46,626 nucleotides of DNA from Chloroflexota bacterium (lineage in GTDB: Bacteria > Chloroflexota > Dormibacteria > CF-121): assembly GCA_005881715.1 (NCBI GenBank), contig VBEE01000055.1:1-46626 (forward strand), given 5' to 3'. A model generated the notes under the pieces. It did not search any database and was not told the origin of the DNA. It was given only the letters and a program-made list of their open reading frames with translations. A program made the translations under genes and the position numbers. Positions 1 through 8,789 of this stretch are shown piece by piece; positions within the stretch are counted from its first letter, which is position 1, and each line of letters starts with the position of its first letter.

Positions 1-114
1 TCATTGTGCCTGCCAGTCGATGCCGCGCGACGACCCACCGGCGTTCGGTGACGTAACGTTCGACGAAATGTTGCGATCGTGACGCAGGGATAGGCTGAGG
101 TCGAGGCACTTGAG

Positions 115-624
115 ATGGTCATCAGCATGACGAACCGGCTGCTCGCCCTGGTCATCGCCCTCGCCCTGTCGGGCGGGATCGCCGCGCACGCGGCCCAGGA
201 TCCCCAGCAGCCGCTGGCGCCCATCGCCCTGCCCTCGGCCAGCGCCCTGCCGGCCGCCCTGCAGACCGCCGCCAGCCGGATCACCGAGACGGCCACCGGC
301 GCGATCGACCCGAGCGCGGCCATCCGGTCCGCCTACCAGCGCAACCGGGTCGCTCTCGAGCACCTTCGCCAGCAAGGCTCGCAACTCAAAGGCAGCGCTC
401 ATCCGGCGTTCAATCAACTGATCTCCGACGACGAGCGGGCGCTGACCGAGCTGGAGCGGGCCGCGCTGGCCACCACTCGGCCGGTGGCATCCAGCACGAT
501 CGCGGCGATGGACAAGCTGGTGGCCTCGGCCCAGGCCGAGCTCAACCGCCAGCTCTCGCAGCCGGGCGCCGCGAAGGCGCAGGGCTCAAGCCAGTCCGGC
601 AAGTCGCACGGCAACGACCGCTAG
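115..624 (+). CDS. Small secreted protein of unknown function
   Basis: I do not recognise this 169-residue protein. Residues 5-26 form a signal peptide (basic MTNR, a hydrophobic LLALVIALAL core, then an AHAA-type cleavage site). The mature part is Ala/Gln/Leu-rich and probably helical, with amphipathic stretches around residues 65-150, and ends in a Ser/Gln/Gly-rich tail. An in-frame ATG at 127 (MTNRLLAL) is an equally plausible start; neither has a strong Shine-Dalgarno sequence. A TAGGCT box at 91-96 could be a -10 element but has no convincing -35. The gene is followed by 84 bases before the CapA-like gene and seems to be a single transcription unit. The 114 bases upstream show nothing else. 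Helical, exported and small is all that can be said; export is a prediction from the N-terminus. Confidence 0.6.
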   Translation: MVISMTNRLLALVIALALSGGIAAHAAQDPQQPLAPIALPSASALPAALQTAASRITETATGAIDPSAAIRSAYQRNRVALEHLRQQGSQLKGSAHPAFNQLISDDERALTELERAALATTRPVASSTIAAMDKLVASAQAELNRQLSQPGAAKAQGSSQSGKSHGNDR

Positions 625-694
625 ACGCCGGACACGGCCCTCGATCAGCCGGAAGGTGGAAGCAGTCTGGCTGGTCGCCAAAAGCCGGGTAGTG

Positions 695-700
695 TATCCT
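695..700 (+). promoter_or_regulatory. -10 box TATCCT of a probable leaderless promoter (capA-like gene)
   Basis: TATCCT lies 8 bases before the TTG start at 709, the spacing expected if transcription begins at the start codon. No Shine-Dalgarno sequence is present. This is one of about twelve such boxes in the window. Confidence 0.5.
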
Positions 701-708
701 ACCGGCGC

Positions 709-1800
709 TTGAAGCGCTCGGTCCTGCTCCCGCTTCTCCTCATTCCGCTGGTCACGGCGTGCTCCGCGCCGGCCGCAGGGAATACCGCGGGCTCCCCGAT
801 TGCCGCGCTGGCCGCCACGCCGAAGCCGACGCCGACGCCAACCCCGACGCCGCCCCAGCTGAGCCTGGCGAGCATCTTCGGCAGCGACAAGCCTGACCTG
901 AGCAAATACGACGCGTCACAGCTTCGGGTGATCATCGCCACCGGCGACGTGATTCCGGCACGCGAAGTCAACTACCAGACCGTGCTTCACCACGATTGGC
1001 TGTACCCCTGGCGCAAGACCGCCGACTACCTCAAGTCGGGAGACCTGCTCTACATCAACCTCGAATCGCCGCTGATCAAGAACTGCCCCATCATCCACGG
1101 TGGCTTCAAGTTCTGTGGCGACGCGCGCGCCATCGCCGGGCTCGACTTTGCCGGCGTCAACGTCGCCAACCTCGCCAACAACCACCTGACGAATTTCGGT
1201 CCGGCCGGCACCAATGAGACCCAGATCCTGCTGGCAAAGCACGGGATCGGCATGTCGGGCCTCGGCCTCTACGAGATCCGGGACATCCGCGGCATCAAGT
1301 TCGCCTTCCTCGGGTTCAACGGCGTCGGCACCCATATCGACCGGGCGGAGCTGAAGCGTGAGATCGACCTGGTCCGCCCGCAGGTGGACGTCGTGGTGGT
1401 GGCGTTCCACTGGGGCAAGGAATACGAGTTACTGCCGGTGGCTGGGGCCGGCATCGCGCCCGACAATCCCCGCGAAATCGGTCACCTGGCGATCGACGAC
1501 GGCGCCGACCTGGTGATCGGTAACCACCCGCACTGGGTCCAGCCGGTCGAGATCTACAAGGGAAAGCTGATCACCTATGCCCACGGCAACTTCATCTTCG
1601 ACCAGATGTGGTCGCAGGAAACCCGGGAGGGCGTGGTCGGGAGCTACACCTTCTACGGCAACCGGCTGGTTCGGGTCGATTACCGTCCGTTGGTGATCGA
1701 CAACTACGCCCAGCCGCGCTGGCTGGACGAGACCACCGGCGAGGGGAAGACCATCATCGACCGGATGGCTGGCGCGTCGGAGCGGCTGGCTGCAGGTTGA
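709..1800 (+). CDS. CapA-family lipoprotein (PGA_cap metallophosphoesterase fold)
   Basis: 363 residues from a TTG start. A lipoprotein signal peptide ends in the lipobox LVTAC (Cys18), followed by a Pro/Thr linker (about residues 37-48) that would hold the domain away from the membrane. The rest is the CapA/PGA_cap domain, a calcineurin-like metallophosphoesterase fold: GDVIPARE at 79-86, NLESPL at 117-122, NLANNHLTNFG at 154-164, then AFHWGKEYE, GNHPHWVQP and YAHGNFIFDQ. These His/Asn/Asp positions are the metal-site motifs of the family. CapA proteins are linked to poly-gamma-glutamate or other capsule synthesis and many homologues have unknown substrates. No capB/capC genes are nearby, so a role in poly-gamma-glutamate is not supported here. 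Its 3' end overlaps the convergent glycosyltransferase gene by 47 bases. Confidence 0.87.
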   Translation: MKRSVLLPLLLIPLVTACSAPAAGNTAGSPIAALAATPKPTPTPTPTPPQLSLASIFGSDKPDLSKYDASQLRVIIATGDVIPAREVNYQTVLHHDWLYPWRKTADYLKSGDLLYINLESPLIKNCPIIHGGFKFCGDARAIAGLDFAGVNVANLANNHLTNFGPAGTNETQILLAKHGIGMSGLGLYEIRDIRGIKFAFLGFNGVGTHIDRAELKREIDLVRPQVDVVVVAFHWGKEYELLPVAGAGIAPDNPREIGHLAIDDGADLVIGNHPHWVQPVEIYKGKLITYAHGNFIFDQMWSQETREGVVGSYTFYGNRLVRVDYRPLVIDNYAQPRWLDETTGEGKTIIDRMAGASERLAAG

Positions 1801-2896
1801 GCATCGCAACGGCCGTCGCGCTTGGTGCGGCCAGGGGCTCGACTTCGACCGACCCGCGCCGGTAGACGGAGATGTAGCGCTCGGCCATGTGTTGCGGTCC
1901 GAACCGCTCGCGGGCCACTTCCGCGCAGCGGAGGCGATCGATTTGATCCAGGCGACCGGCGGCCTCGACGAGGTCCTCGACGTCTTCGGCGAGAAAACCC
2001 GTAACGCCGGGTTCGATCAACTCGGGGGTTGAGCCCGTTCGCAGCGCCAGCACCGGGGTGCCGGCCACCATGCACTCCACCATGGCCAGCCCGAAGGGCT
2101 CGGACCACTGCAACGGAAAGATGCCGGCGGCGGCGCGGGAGATCAGCCGAGCTTTCTGCTGGCCGGCCACGTTGGGGTAGTACTCGACAGTCGGACTCAG
2201 AAACGGCTCGATCTGCTCCTCGAAGTAGCGCTTGCCCTCTTTGGTCCGCTCCACCTTGCCGGCCAGAATTACTTTGCGGCCGGCCCGCTGCGCCACCTCG
2301 ATGGCCAGGTGCTGGCCCTTGTCAGGCGTGATCCGGGCGACCTCGATCAAGTAGCGCTCGTGGCTGGTGCTGGGCGGCGCGGTCGGGAGTTCGACCGCGT
2401 TGTGCACGATGCCGGCGATCCGTAGCGCGGGGGCGGCCGCCGCCTGGTTGACACTGATGGCGCACAGGCGGGCGCGGGTGTGAACCTCCTTATAAAACGT
2501 GCGCATGGGCTCGATGAGCTCGCCGTGGATGGTGTGGACGACGGCCGGCGCTGCGCCGCTGTAGAGCGCCAGGAGCAACCCCTCGAAGCCCGTATGGTCG
2601 TGGATGACGTCGAATCGTTGACCGCCAAGGGCGTCGTAGACCCTGGCCAGGTAGGTCGCCAGCCGAGCGATGTGGTCGGGCCCGCCGAGGTCGTGGCTCC
2701 AGGCGGCGTCGGCCAGCATCGTCACCCCGGGCTCGGAGTCCGCGGCCCCGAATACGGTCACATCGTGTCCCAGGCGGCGAAGCTCCCGGTGCAGGAGGTG
2801 GACGACCAGTTCTGTGCCGCCGTATCCCTTGGGAGGCAGCGGGTACCAGGGCGGCGCGACGATCGCGATCCGAAGGGCGTCCTCCGCCGCGCTCAC
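1754..2896 (-). CDS. GT4-family glycosyltransferase
   Basis: 380-residue GT-B glycosyltransferase. The N-terminal acceptor domain opens with IAIVAPPWYPLPPKGYGGTE, including the GGTE loop that touches the nucleotide sugar; the C-terminal domain holds the GT4 signature EPFGLAMVE (E-x7-E) followed by GTPVLALRTGSTPELI. It probably transfers a sugar from a nucleotide donor onto a lipid or glycan acceptor at the cytoplasmic side of the membrane; donor and acceptor cannot be read from the sequence. I chose the GTG at 2896 because it directly precedes the first beta strand and sits behind a GGAGGAG run; the frame stays open upstream but that stretch looks non-coding. The gene converges on the CapA-like gene with a 47-base overlap and diverges from the histidine kinase gene. 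Confidence 0.85.
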   Translation of the reverse strand: MSAAEDALRIAIVAPPWYPLPPKGYGGTELVVHLLHRELRRLGHDVTVFGAADSEPGVTMLADAAWSHDLGGPDHIARLATYLARVYDALGGQRFDVIHDHTGFEGLLLALYSGAAPAVVHTIHGELIEPMRTFYKEVHTRARLCAISVNQAAAAPALRIAGIVHNAVELPTAPPSTSHERYLIEVARITPDKGQHLAIEVAQRAGRKVILAGKVERTKEGKRYFEEQIEPFLSPTVEYYPNVAGQQKARLISRAAAGIFPLQWSEPFGLAMVECMVAGTPVLALRTGSTPELIEPGVTGFLAEDVEDLVEAAGRLDQIDRLRCAEVARERFGPQHMAERYISVYRRGSVEVEPLAAPSATAVAMLNLQPAAPTRQPSGR

Positions 2897-3031
2897 CTCC
2901 TCCTCTGCCTTCCCGGGGCCGCCTCGATCATACCGGTCGGCTGAACCCCAACCGATGGGGGAAAAGCTGATAGCGTCGGATTGACGATGGATAGCGGTGT
3001 TGCTGTGTCGCTTTTCCTGAGTTACTGGCGG

Positions 3032-3037
3032 TAAAGT
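3032..3037 (+). promoter_or_regulatory. -10 box TAAAGT of a probable leaderless promoter (histidine kinase)
   Basis: TAAAGT is 7 bases upstream of the ATG at 3045. It almost touches the ATG at 3039, which makes the second ATG the more likely start. Confidence 0.4.
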
Positions 3038-3044
3038 TATGTCG

Positions 3045-4730
3045 ATGACCGGGGCGCTGCAAGTCGTGCAGGCGGTCGTCAGCCTCAGCTTCCTGGTGCT
3101 CGGTGCGTCAACTGTCATCGACTGGCTGCGGCGTCGAGAGCGCAACCTCGGGTACCTGGCCCTCGCGCTGGGCACCCTCGGATTGACCAGCGTCCTGGGC
3201 CAGTTCAACACCCGCACCGAGTACCGCTTCGGAACGCTGATGGGCGATATCACCCTGGTGCTCCTGATGACGTCGGGCTACGCCCTCCTCCTCTTCCGGG
3301 ACAGTTTCATACCCCTCAGCCGCCGGCTGCGCATCGGCGCGCTGGTGCTCTGCGTGGCGGTCACGGCGGCGGCCCTGGTGGTCGTCGTCCCCGTATCGCC
3401 GACCGCCCGGCCAACTTCCGTTCAGCTGGCGGCGACCATCGCGCTCGTCCTGGTCTGGACCGCCTGCGTCGCGGAGCCGATCGTCCGGCTCTGGGCTGCC
3501 TCCCGCGGCCGGCCCGCGGTTCAGCGGGCACGGCTCCGGGCCCTGGGCGGGGGCTATGCGGCCATCGTGATCATCCTTCTGGTGTCCGTCTTTGGCGGCT
3601 CGGCCGTCGCCAACCCGTTCGTGCAGTGGCTCTTCGAAGTTGGGGCGATCATCGCCTTACCCCTCTGGCGGCAGGCGGAGGAAGACCAGCTTCGCGAGGC
3701 CGTCCATGATCTGGTGCTCTTCAGTCCAGACCGGCCAACGCTGGCGAAGCGCGCCGCGGACTGGGGGCTGCGTCTGGTGGGCGCGGATGGAATCGGCATC
3801 GTCGACGCCAACGGGGATATCCTGGCGCTCCACGGGCTGAGCGCCGAGTCCGCCCGGCAGCTCGCCACCCACGCGGCCGGCGGCGGTCGACCGCGACTGC
3901 TGGCCACCAGCGGGTCGGCTCGGGAGAACGCGATAGTGCTTCCCCTCCCGCTCGACGCCGGGATCGGCGCCATGGTAGTGGTCTCCGGTCCATATACGCC
4001 CTTCTTCGGGACCGACGAGGTCAGTCGCTTGCGGGGGTACGCCGCGAACATCACGGCCGCGCTCGACCGCGCCCGGGTGACCGAACGGCTGGCCGCCCTC
4101 GAGAAGACCAAGAGCCAGTTCCTGAACCTGGCCTCGCACGAGCTGCGCAGCCCGCTGGGGGTGATCAACGGCTACCTCTCGATGCTGGAGCAGGGTGTGT
4201 TCGGTCAGCTCAAGGAGTCAGGGATGCGCGCCCTGGAGGTGTTGAAAGCCAAAACCGTCGAGATGAATTTGCTGGTGGCGCAGATGCTCGATGCGGCGCG
4301 TCTCGAGGATGGACGGCTGGCGTTGAAACGTGATCGCCTGGATCTGCGCGAGGTTGCTCGCGAGGCGATGCAGGTAGTGCGGCCGCTGGCCGGCGCGGAT
4401 CATGACCTCTCGCTCGATGCGCCGGCCCAAGCAGTCACCGTTTTCGGCGATGTGGGGCGGATTCTTACGATCATCACTAATCTGCTGGAGAACGCCATCA
4501 AGTATTCCCCACAGGGCGGCCGGGTTCAGTGCATCGTTGCCGCCGCCGACCATACCGCCAGCGTTACCGTCATCGATGGCGGCATCGGCATCGCCCGCGA
4601 GGACTCGTCAAGGCCAGTCACGTCGGCGGAACCGGTCTTGGCCTCTATCTCTCGCGAGAGCTGGCTCGGCAGCATAGCGGCGACATCCAGGTTGAATCCC
4701 GGCCAGGGGCCGGAAGCCGCTTCACCTTGA
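3045..4730 (+). CDS. Membrane sensor histidine kinase, frameshifted in the ATPase domain
   Basis: About six hydrophobic helices form an N-terminal sensor region (roughly residues 1-205). A GAF-like segment follows (about 225-345), then a HisKA domain with the phospho-acceptor in [16 protein letters not shown] (His365 counted from this start), and an ATPase domain with the N box [11 protein letters not shown] and the G1 box DGGIGIA. Immediately after GIAREDS the frame changes: the F box is missing and the G2 box [13 protein letters not shown] appears in the +2 frame (4604-4852). About ten residues are absent and the reading frame is lost, so the encoded protein ends in about 50 unrelated residues and should lack kinase activity. 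Either the gene is decaying or the assembly lost roughly 30 bases. No response regulator is adjacent. ATG 3039 is an alternative start. Confidence 0.8.
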   Translation: MTGALQVVQAVVSLSFLVLGASTVIDWLRRRERNLGYLALALGTLGLTSVLGQFNTRTEYRFGTLMGDITLVLLMTSGYALLLFRDSFIPLSRRLRIGALVLCVAVTAAALVVVVPVSPTARPTSVQLAATIALVLVWTACVAEPIVRLWAASRGRPAVQRARLRALGGGYAAIVIILLVSVFGGSAVANPFVQWLFEVGAIIALPLWRQAEEDQLREAVHDLVLFSPDRPTLAKRAADWGLRLVGADGIGIVDANGDILALHGLSAESARQLATHAAGGGRPRLLATSGSARENAIVLPLPLDAGIGAMVVVSGPYTPFFGTDEVSRLRGYAANITAALDRARVTERLAALEKTKSQFLNLASHELRSPLGVINGYLSMLEQGVFGQLKESGMRALEVLKAKTVEMNLLVAQMLDAARLEDGRLALKRDRLDLREVAREAMQVVRPLAGADHDLSLDAPAQAVTVFGDVGRILTIITNLLENAIKYSPQGGRVQCIVAAADHTASVTVIDGGIGIAREDSSRPVTSAEPVLASISRESWLGSIAATSRLNPGQGPEAASP

Positions 4731-4852
4731 CGCTGCCGCTGGCCGCGCCAATCGAGGAGCCGGAGGCGCCGATGGTCGCAGAACCCGACATATTGGCGCC
4801 CCGACTCCACGTCCTGACGCCCGACGCGGAGTCGGAATCGCAGCCAGCCTAG
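4604..4852 (+). pseudogene. Out-of-frame 3' end of the histidine kinase (G2 box and tail)
   Basis: In this frame the DNA reads [20 protein letters not shown] and continues through a normal end of a histidine-kinase ATPase domain ([12 protein letters not shown]), then an acidic tail ending at TAG 4850-4852. It belongs to the kinase upstream but lies in another frame. Restoring about 10 codons plus the correct phase between 4590 and 4610 would rebuild a complete kinase. The TAG stop overlaps the stop of the convergent dinB-like gene (CTAG, 4849-4852). Confidence 0.75.
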
Positions 4853-5385
4853 CGGGCGGCCCGGATCAGCCCAAGCGTGTGACGCATCTGGTCCAGATGG
4901 AAGCGGTCGTGGCCGGCCAGCATGCGAAACATCAGCTCATAACTTTCGGCGCCGCGCTCGGCGTGCAGCGCGACCCGCCGACGATCCTCGGCTGACGACC
5001 GATCCCACAGCCGAAGGTTGGCGGTTCGCAAAGTCGAGAAGACCTCGAGCAGCTCGTCGGGTGACTCATCGTTGTGGCGCAGGCGCTCGACCCAGCGATC
5101 CTGGTCGTAGCCGAGCAGTGGGGGACGGTCGTGGCTGAGAACCCACCGGTAGCGGCCTGACAGCACGATCTCGGCGTCGACAAGATGGCCCAGTAGCTCG
5201 AGCACGGACCACTCGCCGGGGGCCGGCGTTCGGCGAAGGTCCGAACCTGCGTCCTCGAGAACCGCGAGGAGTCGCGCGCGCGTCGCTGCCTGAACCTGCG
5301 CGGGGTCGTCCTGGCCGAGCAGGCCGAGCAGGTGCTGCTGGTACGCGGCGGCCTGCGTGACGGGATCCGGCGACGCGGTGGCCAT
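4849..5385 (-). CDS. DinB-superfamily protein
   Basis: 178 residues with the four-helix DinB/YfiT-like layout. Metal-binding His candidates sit at the usual places: one in LLGHLVDAE (first helix pair) and two in [11 protein letters not shown] near the C-terminus. [18 protein letters not shown] is the typical helix-entry motif of the DinB_2 group. Family members act as metal-dependent thiol transferases or have unknown roles; those of Actinobacteria and Bacillus often use bacillithiol or mycothiol, but no thiol pathway is evident here. The gene begins 9 bases after dxs ends, so the two are probably co-transcribed. It converges on the kinase gene with interlocked stop codons. Confidence 0.75.
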   Translation of the reverse strand: MATASPDPVTQAAAYQQHLLGLLGQDDPAQVQAATRARLLAVLEDAGSDLRRTPAPGEWSVLELLGHLVDAEIVLSGRYRWVLSHDRPPLLGYDQDRWVERLRHNDESPDELLEVFSTLRTANLRLWDRSSAEDRRRVALHAERGAESYELMFRMLAGHDRFHLDQMRHTLGLIRAAR

Positions 5386-5394
5386 CTCGCGACG

Positions 5395-7317
5395 CTAGCT
5401 GCCGGGTTGCGTGGCTGGTTCCGGCATCGTCTCGGCCTCCGCCAGCGTCTGCCGGATCCGAGCGGCGACGCCCGTTGGGTCAAGCCCCAGCTGCTTCAGC
5501 AGTTCGGGCTGGCCGCCCTGTTCGATGAAGGCGTCGGGAGCCGCCATGATCGTGACCGGGATTCCGTGCGGGGCGAGCGCTTCGGCAACGGCCGATCCAA
5601 ACCCGCCGGTCGCGACGTTGTCTTCCAGGGTCAACACCACGGGATGGCGGCGTGCCCAGCTCGGAAGCCTCGGATCGAGCGGCTTGATGTACCGGCTATT
5701 CACGACCGTCACCGGCACACCCTCCTTGTCGAGTAGCGCGGCCGCATCCATCGCCACCGATACCAGCTTGCCGGTCGCCAGCAGCAGGGCGGCACTACCC
5801 TGGCGCAGCACCTCCCACTCACCGACCGGCAGAAGCCGCGGGGGATGAATCTCCGCATTGGCGGAGACCCCCACCGCCCCCTTCGGAAAGCGGATCGCGA
5901 ATGGCGCGTCGCCGGCGATCGCGGTATGAACCAGGTCGCGCAACTCCTGAGGGTCGCTGGCGGCGGCGAGAATCATTCCCGGCATCGCACGCAGGAAGGT
6001 CAGGTCGAAGATGCCGTGATGCGAGGGACCATCGTCACCCGTTATCCCGGCACGGTCGAGGACGAACGTCACCGGCAGCCGGTGCAGACAGACGTCCATC
6101 ATCACCTGGTCGAGGGCGCGCTGAAGGAAGGTGGAGTAAATGGCGAGGACCGGTCGCATGCCGGCCATGGCCAGGCCGGCCGCGAAGGTGACGGCGTGCT
6201 GTTCGGCGATGCCGACGTCGAAGAAGCGGTCCGGAAAGCGCTCCGCAAACGGCCCCAGCCCGGCGCTGCTGCCCATGGCGGCGGTGATCGCGATCACGCG
6301 CGGCTCGCGTTCCGCCTCTGCGACCAGCGCCTCACCGAACACGTCTGTGTAGGTAACCTTCCGGCTCAACGGCTTGGCCGTCAGCACGTCGAAGGCGCTA
6401 ACGCCGTGCAGGTGGTCGATCTCGTCCTCTTCCGCCGGGCCATAGCCGCGTCCCTTCGTCGTGATGACGTGCACCACCGCCGGACCCTTGAGGCGGCTGA
6501 CCTGGCGGAGCGTCCGCTCGACGGCCTCAATGTCATGGCCGTTGATTGGACCGGAGTATTTGATGCCGAGATACTCGAAGAACGTGCGCGGCGAGACCAG
6601 CTCTTTGAGGCCCTCCTTCATGCGCCGGCCCGCTTCGATCGCCTTGTCCCCGGCCGGAAGGGCCCGCAGCACGCGGTCGACGCGGTTCTTGGTCGCGTGA
6701 TAGGTGGGATTGAGCACCGTGAGCTGCTGCGCCAGATGCTGCGCCAGGCCGCCAATGGTGGGCGCGTAGGACCGGCCGTTGTCGTTGACGACGATGATCA
6801 CCGGTGTCTTCTTGTGGCCGATGTTGTTCAGCGCTTCGTAGGCCATGCCGCCGGTCAGCGCGCCGTCGCCCACCACGACGACCACACGACCGGTGTGAGC
6901 CTGCCGGCGCAATGCCTCGGCCATGCCGGCGGCGTAGCTGAGCCCGGTCGAGGCGTGGCTATTCTCGATGAAGTCGTGCTCGCTCTCCGACCGGTTCGGA
7001 TAGCCACTCATGCCGCCGAGCTTGCGCAGCCGGGCAAAGCCTTCCCGCGGCCGCGTCAGCAGCTTGTGGACGTAGGCCTGATGACCGGTGTCCCAGAGGA
7101 TCCTGTCCTGCGGGCTTCGAAAGACGCGGTGCAGCGCCAGGGTTAACTCGACGACCCCGAGGTTGGGCCCCAGATGGCCTCCCGTCTTGGACACCGTCGC
7201 GACCAGGAACTGGCGGATCTCTTCGGCCAGCGCGCGCAACTCCGGCTCGCTGAGCGAGCGAAGATCCGCGGGGCTCGTGATCCGGTCAAGCACCGGGGTA
7301 CTGGAGATCTGGTCCAT
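5395..7317 (-). CDS. dxs: 1-deoxy-D-xylulose-5-phosphate synthase
   Basis: 640 residues, the normal length for Dxs, which condenses pyruvate and glyceraldehyde 3-phosphate with thiamine diphosphate in the first step of the MEP isoprenoid pathway. Visible signatures are SKTGGHLGPNLGVVELT (43-59), DTGHQAYVHK (76-85), the ThDP/Mg motif GDGALTGGMAYEALN (150-164) with NDN at 178-180, NGHDIE, and the catalytic Glu region DVGIAEQHAVTFAAG in the second half. The C-terminal transketolase domain ends with TGGFGSAVAEAL. I chose the ATG at 7317; the open frame extends to 7455 but that extension is Arg-rich and not Dxs-like. TAGACT at 7331-7336 on this strand may be the -10 box, giving a leader of only a few bases. 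It heads a two-gene operon with the DinB-like gene. Confidence 0.96.
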   Translation of the reverse strand: MDQISSTPVLDRITSPADLRSLSEPELRALAEEIRQFLVATVSKTGGHLGPNLGVVELTLALHRVFRSPQDRILWDTGHQAYVHKLLTRPREGFARLRKLGGMSGYPNRSESEHDFIENSHASTGLSYAAGMAEALRRQAHTGRVVVVVGDGALTGGMAYEALNNIGHKKTPVIIVVNDNGRSYAPTIGGLAQHLAQQLTVLNPTYHATKNRVDRVLRALPAGDKAIEAGRRMKEGLKELVSPRTFFEYLGIKYSGPINGHDIEAVERTLRQVSRLKGPAVVHVITTKGRGYGPAEEDEIDHLHGVSAFDVLTAKPLSRKVTYTDVFGEALVAEAEREPRVIAITAAMGSSAGLGPFAERFPDRFFDVGIAEQHAVTFAAGLAMAGMRPVLAIYSTFLQRALDQVMMDVCLHRLPVTFVLDRAGITGDDGPSHHGIFDLTFLRAMPGMILAAASDPQELRDLVHTAIAGDAPFAIRFPKGAVGVSANAEIHPPRLLPVGEWEVLRQGSAALLLATGKLVSVAMDAAALLDKEGVPVTVVNSRYIKPLDPRLPSWARRHPVVLTLEDNVATGGFGSAVAEALAPHGIPVTIMAAPDAFIEQGGQPELLKQLGLDPTGVAARIRQTLAEAETMPEPATQPGS

Positions 7318-7401
7318 GTTCCGTTGTTCGAGTCTAGCGAAGAGCCGGCGGGCCCCCCGGGAGGATGCAACGCGGCTCAACCGGATTTGGTTTCTGCCTG
7401 A

Positions 7402-7430
7402 TTGACGGGATTCGGGCGATCGCGTACCAT
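7402..7430 (+). promoter_or_regulatory. Candidate sigma-70 promoter for the ScyD/ScyE-like gene
   Basis: TTGACG (7402-7407) and TACCAT (7425-7430) are separated by exactly 17 bases. Transcription would start near 7437, leaving a leader of about 68 bases that carries the AGGAGG ribosome binding site at 7491-7496. Confidence 0.5.
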
Positions 7431-7504
7431 GCCCGCTGGCCACCGGGTGTGGCATAAAGCGGCGTTAAGGGGGACCAACAGGGGACGAGTAGGAGGTGGA
7501 GGAC

Positions 7505-8668
7505 GTGCGCGCGAAAACCCGATTTACGTTAGCGGCGATCCTGTTCATGGCGATGGGGGCTCTACTACCGGCACCGGCGGCCGGGGCGGGTGCGCCCACG
7601 CCCGCGTTTGTCGCGGGCGGGTTCGATAGCCCGCGGGGCGTTGAATTCTTCCAGGGCACGCTGGTGGTGGGCGAGGCCGGCCACGGTGGCAAGAATTGTT
7701 TCGGCACCCAACCCGTGATCTGTTTTGGGCGCACGTCGCAGATCTCGTGGGTGAATAGGGTCAGCGGAACGCACACCCCACTCGTCGACCACCTGTTCTC
7801 CGCCGCCGAGTTCTTTGCGCCCGGCGAGGGCGAGGCCCTGGGCGTGGACGGGATCTCCGCACGTGACGGCAACCTGATGGCGATCCTCGGCGTGTTCCCG
7901 CAGGCGTTCGCAAACTATCAATGCGCCGCGGGCGACTCGGAATGCCAGGCGGACCTGGCCGCGGCAAAGCAACAGGCCGGAGCCCTGCTCTCGGTCGGCG
8001 CTAACGGCTCCTGGCGCAAGGTCGCCGGGGTGGGCGCCTTCGATTACGACTTCACCGCCAATATCCCGAACCAGGAGCATGACGCCAACCCATACGGCGT
8101 CCTGGCGGACAAAAATGGAACCTATGTCGCCGATGCCGGATCGAACACCCTGAATTTCGTCAGCGACGGTGGCCGCATCAAGATCCTCCACTACTTCCCG
8201 TTCCGTCAGGCCGAGTTCCCAACCGATGAGGTGCCCACCTGCATCGCGAAGGCGGGCAATACGTTCTGGCTGGCTACTCTTTCCGGCCACCTGTACCGGG
8301 TGCACGGCGGATCGGCGAAGCGTATCGATAACCCGAACATCAAGCACGTGACCGGCTGCGCCGCCGACCGGAACGAGAACGTCTACTTCGTCAACATGTG
8401 GACGACGCCTGGTGCCCCGAACCCATTCACGGGCGACATCGTAAAGCTCGATACCGAGAAGGGAACCTCCTCGGTGGTGGCGTCCGGGCTCAACTTCCCG
8501 AACATGGACGTGGTGGGGCCCGATGGCAATCTCTACTTCAGCGCCGACAGCATCTGCCCGGCGGAGGGAATCGCGGGATTCTGTCCGCAGGGCGGCACCG
8601 TCTGGAAGCTCGGGTTGGCGCAAGCGTCGGATACGGGCGACCGCCACCATCACGGCGGTCGGGACTGA
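7505..8668 (+). CDS. Secreted ScyD/ScyE-family beta-propeller protein
   Basis: 387 residues with a signal peptide (hydrophobic LAAILFMAMGALL, then APAAGAGA). The remainder looks like a six-bladed NHL/YncE-type propeller. The segment NPYGVLADKNGTYVADAGSN closely matches the ScyD/ScyE family signature, and repeated PDGNLYF / NENVYFVN strands mark the blades. In cyanobacteria ScyD and ScyE belong to the scytonemin cluster, but most homologues elsewhere are secreted proteins without a known role; nothing here points to scytonemin. Four or more Cys residues (NCFG, VICFG, NYQCAAGDSECQ, DSICPAEGIAGFCPQ) could form disulfides outside the cell. The tail DRHHHGGRD may bind metal. I chose GTG 7505 because AGGAGG at 7491-7496 is 8 bases upstream; a GTG at 7496 overlaps that site. 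A hairpin follows the gene. Confidence 0.8.
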   Translation: MRAKTRFTLAAILFMAMGALLPAPAAGAGAPTPAFVAGGFDSPRGVEFFQGTLVVGEAGHGGKNCFGTQPVICFGRTSQISWVNRVSGTHTPLVDHLFSAAEFFAPGEGEALGVDGISARDGNLMAILGVFPQAFANYQCAAGDSECQADLAAAKQQAGALLSVGANGSWRKVAGVGAFDYDFTANIPNQEHDANPYGVLADKNGTYVADAGSNTLNFVSDGGRIKILHYFPFRQAEFPTDEVPTCIAKAGNTFWLATLSGHLYRVHGGSAKRIDNPNIKHVTGCAADRNENVYFVNMWTTPGAPNPFTGDIVKLDTEKGTSSVVASGLNFPNMDVVGPDGNLYFSADSICPAEGIAGFCPQGGTVWKLGLAQASDTGDRHHHGGRD

Positions 8669-8687
8669 CGAGCGGCCGGTTTCTCAT

Positions 8688-8713
8688 GGGGCTGGTGGCT
8701 GACCACCAGCCCC
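8688..8713 (+). terminator. Perfect 11-bp hairpin, terminator-like without a U tract
   Basis: GGGGCTGGTGG (8688-8698), loop CTGA, then the exact complement CCACCAGCCCC (8703-8713). It starts 20 bases after the ScyD-like stop and lies 77 bases before the next gene. No T-run follows, so it may be a Rho-aided terminator or an mRNA 3'-end stabiliser. Confidence 0.6.
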
Positions 8714-8789
8714 GCCGCGAGCTTGCCCACTCGACTCCACTCGGACTAAACTCGGCAGCAAAGCCCGGGCCGCGGGAGGAGGAAGGTCG

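Noticed and set aside
832-855. Tandem CCGACG/CCAACC repeat in the capA-like gene
   Set aside because: It encodes a Pro/Thr linker after the lipoprotein signal; ordinary low complexity, not a DNA repeat element.
916-1410. Long open frames antisense to capA, dxs, murE, SpoIIM and others
   Set aside because: They mirror the real genes' codon phase, are rich in Arg/Ala/Pro/Gly, show no protein-family motifs and arise from high G+C content.
2935-2960. CGGTCGG...CCAACCG inverted repeat between the GT4 and kinase genes
   Set aside because: One mismatch in seven and a G+C-rich background; not convincing as an operator.
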